Part shown: in pieces, positions 62,304 to 64,000 of the stretch
Numbering within the stretch: the first letter of the stretch is position 1
How the letters are laid out: each line of letters opens with the position of its first letter
Assembly: GCA_026545765.1 (NCBI GenBank)
Contig: CM048840.1
Location: 5,181,765-5,245,764 of the forward strand
Direction: 5' to 3'
Source of the DNA: Plantago major
Taxonomy: Eukaryota > Streptophyta > Magnoliopsida > Lamiales > Plantaginaceae
Length of the DNA stretch: 64,000 bases
Notes under the pieces: generated by a model
Databases searched by the model: none
Told to the model about the DNA's origin: nothing
Seen by the model: only the letters and a program-made list of their open reading frames with translations
Translations under genes and position numbers: made by a program

Positions 62304-62575
62304 CTCCCTCCGTCCCGTGAATCTGGGCACATTTCTTTTCGACACTGTTTTTAAAGAAGTCAATTATTTATTATTTGTTGTTGGATATAGAAATGATAAA
62401 GAATGGAGAAAGTATGAGAGATAAGATATATAATGATAAAGAATGAAAAAAGTTAGAGATATAGTTGAGTTAGTGGGAGTTAGTTAGTGTATTTTTTTAC
62501 TATTTTTGTAACTGAACTAAATTCATAGGACATATATAAAAAGAATAAGGGTCCATATTCACTGGACAGAGTGAG
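62304..62575. mobile_element. Stowaway-like MITE, second subfamily
   Basis: Left CTCCCTCCGTCCCGTGAATC, right (reverse complement) CTCACTCTGTCCAGTGAATA, flanked by TA; 272 bp. The termini continue differently (CCCGTGAATCTGG) from those at 61859, so it is a different subfamily. Confidence 0.75.
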
Positions 62576-62981
62576 TATTTCATTATAAATTTAATATGGG
62601 TCGGGCGAACTCAATATAACCTTAGCATAGATAAAAGTGAAGATTACGAAGGGGTGGAGGAAGTAATTTATAGTGTGGTCTTAGAATCGACAACAACTCA
62701 GGTAGCACGAATTCCGCCATTGCTTTGTTTACCACTTTGGAAATGATTCAGACCTAATAATATTCATATATCTAAATAATATTACACACACATTTAAATA
62801 TACATTTACTCTTCAATATAATTATAAGTTTATAAGTTTATTATTTATAAGTCTATTATAAGAGATGATGGTTTGAAGGTTTGGTACCAAATGAATTTAC
62901 AAGTTTGCCCTTCAAAACAAAAGTTGCAATTGCTTGTTTTTAAAATTTTACTAGTTGTAATTAATTATCCTACGTGAGTGT

Positions 62982-63850
62982 TTAAGGGTTATAAACATCC
63001 TGGATTTATATCTGAAAGAAACGCTTGGACTGTTCATCGACGAGGGAGACTATCAAGTTACTTTCTCATGCCATCTTCTTCACTCTGTTCACTCAAGGTA
63101 TTGAACGTTTATTTACATATCAGTGCATGTGTGTTGAAATTATCCATGGTTTGTTTCTCTCCTAAAATAACTTGATTGTCACGCGTATGTATTTTATGAG
63201 TTTAATTCTCTTCGTTTTTTGGTATTTTTACCCTCTAATATGCTACTTACACACCAGGAAATCGAGAATTCCATCTAATTTTCCCTTCCCTTTCTGCCTT
63301 TGTGTTCATGTGTACCTCTAGGAGTGTGTTCTTGAATTACCTTCTTTGGATGTAGTTATAGTTTTGGACAAATATGACTACCTACTTGCGATATACTACC
63401 AAAACATGTTTTCAGATCATTCCTTCTTATTTCAATGGTGATTTATGATAAATGAGATCATTAATTAATTTGCAAGTAGATCTGCTTCTCTCTTCCCTGC
63501 AATCAACCAACCACATGATGTCCAGATCCAGGTAATTGTCTTCTCTTCTACATGATGTACCTCTAGGAGTGTATTTGTTCTTGAATTACCTTTTTGGAAT
63601 TATTAGGAGTTGCAATTTCGAATTGAATTGAACAACAACATGGTATTCTTTCACTTACTTTCCACAAGCATAACTATCAGACTCATTTCATTTGACTTGG
63701 TGTATTGTTTCTAATAGCATTGAGGGACATATATAATTCTGACAAATGAGTGTTTTACGTTTATAATCTTCCTGGCATTAATATTTGGAAGCGTCTCGAC
63801 ATGAAGGCTCTAAACCTTCTTTCTCAATTGCCATCTTCCTGTTCACTCAA
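62982..63850. repeat. Diverged direct duplications near the right edge
   Basis: GTACCTCTAGGAGTGT followed by TTCTTGAATTACCTT occurs at about 63311 and 63557. A block with TTCCTGG...GGAAGCGTCTCGAC and TTTCTCAATTGCCATCTTCCTGTTCACTCAAG at 63762-63850 resembles 62985-63100. Possible splice donors (CAGGTAATTG near 63532, CAGGTAAGTG at about 63981) suggest leader exons of a gene beyond the right edge, but no coding is seen. Confidence 0.4.
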
Positions 63851-64000
63851 GATATATCTATCTTCACTTTCTTTCTTATTTCTTCAATCTTGCGTTAGGT
63901 AATCAATATCGAAAGAAAGAACAGAACTGGACTTTCAATCGCAAATTCTTACAGCAAGTCAACAATTTTCCGTGTTATTCAGGTAAGTGTTTGAGTTCTC

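Overview
This is nuclear DNA from a flowering plant, almost certainly a eudicot. Its genes have many GT-AG introns, the intergenic DNA is AT-rich, and the mobile elements are typical of plants: CACTA, MULE, Stowaway and Tourist MITEs, hAT, Helitron and a Sirevirus-type Ty1/copia element. No bacterial, organellar or CRISPR-like features were seen. I cannot name the species from sequence alone.

Three host genes can be read in full. (1) An HD-ZIP III transcription factor of the PHABULOSA/PHAVOLUTA type lies on + at 3458-9597. It has 17 coding exons, all junctions keep frame, and the product is 844 aa. Its miR165/166 target site is split by an intron. (2) A KxDL-motif protein (BLOC-1/BORC subunit KXD1 type) lies on + at 54146-55048, with 3 exons and 123 aa. 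(3) Augmin subunit 2 (AUG2) lies on - at 58945-55944, with 6 exons and 282 aa. It converges on the KxDL gene across about 0.9 kb that holds a long (TA)n tract.

Layout: 1-877, end of a CACTA transposon that runs off the left edge. 878-9.9 kb, promoter and gene of the HD-ZIP III factor. 9.9-15.4 kb, gene-poor DNA with Stowaway and Tourist-like MITEs. 15,480-30,478, a 15 kb Sirevirus-like Ty1/copia fossil with two 1.4 kb LTRs and a TGATG target duplication. 30.5-32.3 kb, intergenic with one small MITE. 32,301-40,658, a whole-length but decayed CACTA element with a CAT duplication, itself hit by a 1.3 kb MULE-like element. It sits against Helitron remains (40.66-41.7 kb). 42-50 kb, a patchwork of inverted repeats, a foldback MITE, LTR-like debris and small tandem arrays. 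50.2-52.6 kb, a decayed hAT transposon. 53.5 kb, a scrap of LINE-type RNase H. 54.1-58.9 kb, the two convergent host genes. 59-64 kb, minisatellite and MITEs, then duplicated sequence of unknown role.

The observations I rate highest are these. The 9-mer CTCAGAAAG is dispersed through the Sirevirus LTRs and interior and falls in all three coding frames. A perfect 24-bp inverted repeat in intron 6 of the HD-ZIP III gene has a loop complementary to the next splice acceptor. An 84-bp tandem duplication copies that gene's first splice donor. Insertions are nested Helitron/CACTA/MULE, and the MULE core is built of palindromic GCTCCAT/ATGGAGC repeats.
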